Origin: JAAZNF01 sp964561025
GTDB taxonomy: Bacteria; Myxococcota; B64-G9
Direction of reading: 5' to 3'
DNA: 64,000 bases
Assembly (NCBI GenBank): GCA_964561025.1
Contig: CAZLNM010000001.1
Location: forward strand, 62,001-126,000
The notes under the pieces were generated by a model. That model was not told the origin of the DNA. It made no database searches and saw nothing but the letters and a program-made list of their open reading frames with translations. A program made the position numbers and the translations under genes. Positions 62,018 through 64,000 of the stretch are shown one piece after another. Each line of letters starts with the position of its first letter. Position 1 is the stretch's first letter.

Positions 62018-63708
62018 TCTTCTTTTTGCTGTGGCTGCTGCTGGGCGCGCCCCCGCAGGCCGCGCTCGAGCAGGACCTGGACCGGGCCGCCCGGGTGGAG
62101 GAGCTCATCGAGTCGCTGGATCTTCCGCAGCAGGTGGGCCAGTTGCTCATCGTCGGCTTCGGCGGGACCGAGATGGGGCCCGAGATCGAGCGCTTGCTGC
62201 GCTCGCTGCACCCCGGCGGGGTGCTGCTCTTCGACCGCAACGTGCGCAACAACCGCCAGCTGTGCGCGCTCATCCGCGGGGTGCGCGAGGCCATGGCGGA
62301 CGAGGTGCAGCCCTTCGTGGCCATCGATCAGGAGGGCGGCAACGTGGTGCGGGTGCGCGAGAAGGTGCTGGTGGTGCCGGGGGCCATGAGCCTGGGGGCC
62401 ACCCGCGACCCGGTGCTAGCGTACCTGGCCGGCCAGGGGAGCGCCATCGACCTCGGCCTGATCGGCATCGACATGAACCTGGCCCCGGTGCTGGACATCA
62501 ACCGCTCGGCCGAGAACCCGGTGATCAACGTGCGCGCCTTCGGCGACCGGGCCGAGAACGTCTCCCGCCTGGGGCTGCCCTACCTGCTCGGGCAGCAACA
62601 CGGGGGCGCCATCACCGTGGCCAAGCACTTCCCCGGCCACGGCACGACCCGCTCGGACTCGCACTTCGACCTGCCGCGCATCGAGCTTTCGCTGGAGGAG
62701 CTGCGCAAGGTCGAGCTCGAGCCCTTCCGCCTGGCGTTCGCCTCCCAGCTCGACGCGGTGATGCTGGCCCACGTCCAGGTGCCGGCGCTCGACCCCGACG
62801 GGCTGCCGGCCTCGCTGTCGCCGCGGGTGATCGACGGATTGTTGCGCCGCGAGATGGGGTTTGAGGGCCTGGCGGTGACCGACGACCTCGAGATGCGGGC
62901 CATCACCGACCGGGGCGGGGTGGGCGCGGCCGCGGTGCAGGCCATCCGCGCCGGCGCTGACCAGGTCATGGTGCTGTGGACCCAGCGCAAGAAGGAGGAG
63001 GCCTTCCAGGCCTTGCTGACGGCGGTTCAGGACGGCACCCTCCCCGCGGAGCGGCTGCGCCAGGCCCTGCGCCGCATCCTGTCGCTGAAGCTTCGGCGCG
63101 GCACCCTGGCCGCGCTCTCGCGGCCGGCGTGCACGGAGCTCTCATTGCTGCCCAACCCCTTTCACCAGCGCCTGGCCATGGCAGCGGCCGCGCGCGGGCT
63201 GACCCTGGTGAGAAACGAAGGCCTGCTGCCGCTGTGCCCGGAGCGCAAGGTGGTGGCGGCGGCGCCCTACCCGGCGTTCCTGACGGCGCTGCGGAAGCGG
63301 CTGCCGAACAGCCGCACCCTGACCCTCACGCGCAACCCCTCCGCCGCCCAGCGCCAGCGAGAGCTCGAGGCCCTGCTGCAGCTCGCCGGCGAGAGCGAGG
63401 TGGTGGTGATCGGCGTGGCCAACGCCTACCAGGCGCGGCTTGCGCAGGAGTTCTACCAGAAGAGCCAGCGCCCGCTGCTGGTGGTGTCCTTCGGCTCGCC
63501 CTACTGGCTGAAGAGCTTCCCCCGGGTGGCCGGCTACCTGTGCACCTACTCCTACCAGCTCGAGGCCCAGCAGGCCGCCGCCGAGGCCATCGCCGGCGAA
63601 CGCTCGCTCACCGGGCGGCTGCCGGTGACGCTGTCCGAGGCATACCCCAACGGCTTCGGCGTGATGCTCCAGGCCGGCGGCTGCCGCAAGAAGGCCGCAG
63701 CGCCGTAG
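62014..63708 (+). CDS. Glycoside hydrolase family 3 (NagZ-like beta-N-acetylhexosaminidase)
   Basis: 564 residues from the ATG overlapping the M23 stop. A hydrophobic start (MIFFLLWLLLGAP) acts as a signal or anchor. GH3 hallmarks: FVAIDQEGGNVVR, the loop AKHFPGHGTTRSDSH of the NagZ type (His/Asp dyad), and VTDDLEMRAI with the catalytic Asp nucleophile near residue 290. The C-terminal 170 residues are a second domain (RNEGLLPL, VVVIGVANAY) as in two-domain GH3 enzymes, unlike short NagZ. It removes GlcNAc or similar residues from wall fragments. Confidence 0.9.
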   Translation: MIFFLLWLLLGAPPQAALEQDLDRAARVEELIESLDLPQQVGQLLIVGFGGTEMGPEIERLLRSLHPGGVLLFDRNVRNNRQLCALIRGVREAMADEVQPFVAIDQEGGNVVRVREKVLVVPGAMSLGATRDPVLAYLAGQGSAIDLGLIGIDMNLAPVLDINRSAENPVINVRAFGDRAENVSRLGLPYLLGQQHGGAITVAKHFPGHGTTRSDSHFDLPRIELSLEELRKVELEPFRLAFASQLDAVMLAHVQVPALDPDGLPASLSPRVIDGLLRREMGFEGLAVTDDLEMRAITDRGGVGAAAVQAIRAGADQVMVLWTQRKKEEAFQALLTAVQDGTLPAERLRQALRRILSLKLRRGTLAALSRPACTELSLLPNPFHQRLAMAAAARGLTLVRNEGLLPLCPERKVVAAAPYPAFLTALRKRLPNSRTLTLTRNPSAAQRQRELEALLQLAGESEVVVIGVANAYQARLAQEFYQKSQRPLLVVSFGSPYWLKSFPRVAGYLCTYSYQLEAQQAAAEAIAGERSLTGRLPVTLSEAYPNGFGVMLQAGGCRKKAAAP

Positions 63709-63721
63709 GGCGCCGGTCCGC

Positions 63722-63750
63722 TTGCCACGCTCCGGCTTTATAGATACACT
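63722..63750 (+). promoter_or_regulatory. Predicted promoter of the DUF4388-like gene
   Basis: TTGCCA (5 of 6), 17-bp spacer, TACACT (4 of 6). The -10 ends 9 nt before the ATG at 63760, and there is no Shine-Dalgarno, so the transcript would be leaderless or nearly so. Confidence 0.5.
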
Positions 63751-63759
63751 GCCAACGTC

Positions 63760-64000
63760 ATGAAGTCCGCCTTCCTTCCGGAATTCAAGCTCGAGGGCTC
63801 GCTGGAGGAGTTCCCGCTGCCCATGCTGTTCGCCCTGGCGCTCGAGCGCAAGTTCGACGGCATTTTGTACCTTGCGACCGAGGCCGGCGAGCCGTGGGTG
63901 TGGTTCGTCGAGGGCTTCCCCTGCGGGGTGTTCATGCCCAAGGCCCAGGAATTTTTGGGCCAGATCATGCGCGAGCTGGGGATGATCGACGACGCGGCCT
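63760..64000 (+). CDS. DUF4388/PATAN-like protein, 3'-truncated by window edge
   Basis: The frame from the ATG at 63760 is open to the end of the window (80 residues visible). The start MKSAFLPEFKLEGSLEEFPL and the continuing LFALALERKFDGILYLATEA read like the DUF4388 (PATAN) domain of deltaproteobacteria, whose typical wording is 'G.L...PL..LL..L....TG.L.L', followed by an exposed-aromatic strand WVWFVEGFPCG. Such domains occur in response regulators and motility-linked proteins. The rest of the gene lies beyond the window. The name is tentative. Confidence 0.65.
   Translation, partial: MKSAFLPEFKLEGSLEEFPLPMLFALALERKFDGILYLATEAGEPWVWFVEGFPCGVFMPKAQEFLGQIMRELGMIDDAA

Overview
The window is a GC-rich, densely packed bacterial chromosome segment. 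It most likely comes from a Myxococcota-type (deltaproteobacterial) genome. The best evidence is an mglBA pair whose products carry the family hallmarks of the Myxococcus polarity switch, including Thr78 in the MglA 'TVPGQ' motif. Supporting evidence includes AgmX/PglI-type TonB-like proteins, an AglRQS-like motor set, a caspase-like gene beside an ECF sigma/anti-sigma pair, Dickkopf-like cysteine repeats and large TPR proteins. No rRNA, tRNA, CRISPR array, insertion sequence or prophage was seen, and no gene looks recently acquired by base composition.

Layout. 1-2.3 kb: end of a HEAT-repeat gene, a TatD/radical-SAM fusion and a small membrane protein. 2.5-6.4 kb: a double cyclic-nucleotide-binding protein converging on a GltJ/AgmX-like protein. 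6.5-8.7 kb: small genes and a YrdC-type enzyme. 8.7-14.9 kb: five plus-strand genes with start/stop overlaps at every junction (membrane propeller, TPR, ThiF-like E1, divergent RpoD-like sigma factor, TMTC-like glycosyltransferase/TPR). 15.4-22.5 kb: a minus-strand Bat-like cluster (DUF58, two VWA proteins, a long membrane/coiled-coil protein) without its usual MoxR ATPase. 22.6-29.2 kb: exported MsrBA, a B3/4 protein coupled to a PycTM-like membrane protein, an SRAP protein, and an ICMT-like/receiver/sigma-54 regulator group. 29.3-32.2 kb: mtnA, then rplU-rpmA-obgE. 32.4-36.0 kb: a SIS protein and a polysaccharide-export unit (short Wza-like lipoprotein, beta-barrel, secreted helical protein) behind a perfect-consensus promoter.

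36.1-55.0 kb is the centrepiece: a long unidirectional minus-strand run. It holds a giant FG-GAP/Ig-repeat secreted protein, a cNMP-binding protein, a coiled-coil protein, a GltG/PglI-like FHA-TonB protein, two ExbD/TolR proteins, one TolQ/MotA protein, GltE-, GltD- and GltF-like envelope proteins, and directly upstream mglB-mglA. In Myxococcus the polarity switch (mgl), the motor (agl) and the trans-envelope complex (glt) lie at separate loci; here they are neighbours. With GltJ at 4-6 kb and the polysaccharide unit, the window suggests a complete or ancestral Agl-Glt type machine.

55.5-59.5 kb: a caspase-like domain fused to an outer-membrane barrel, a cysteine-rich secreted protein, and an ECF sigma/zinc-finger anti-sigma pair. 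59.5-64 kb: a UbiA/MenA prenyltransferase, an M23 endopeptidase coupled to a GH3 (NagZ-like) enzyme, and the start of a DUF4388-like gene cut by the window edge.

Start sites were chosen by Shine-Dalgarno sites, overlaps and signal peptides. At least four genes have a -10 box only 6-9 nt before the ATG, suggesting leaderless or near-leaderless messages. Family names come from recognising sequence motifs by eye; no database search was run.
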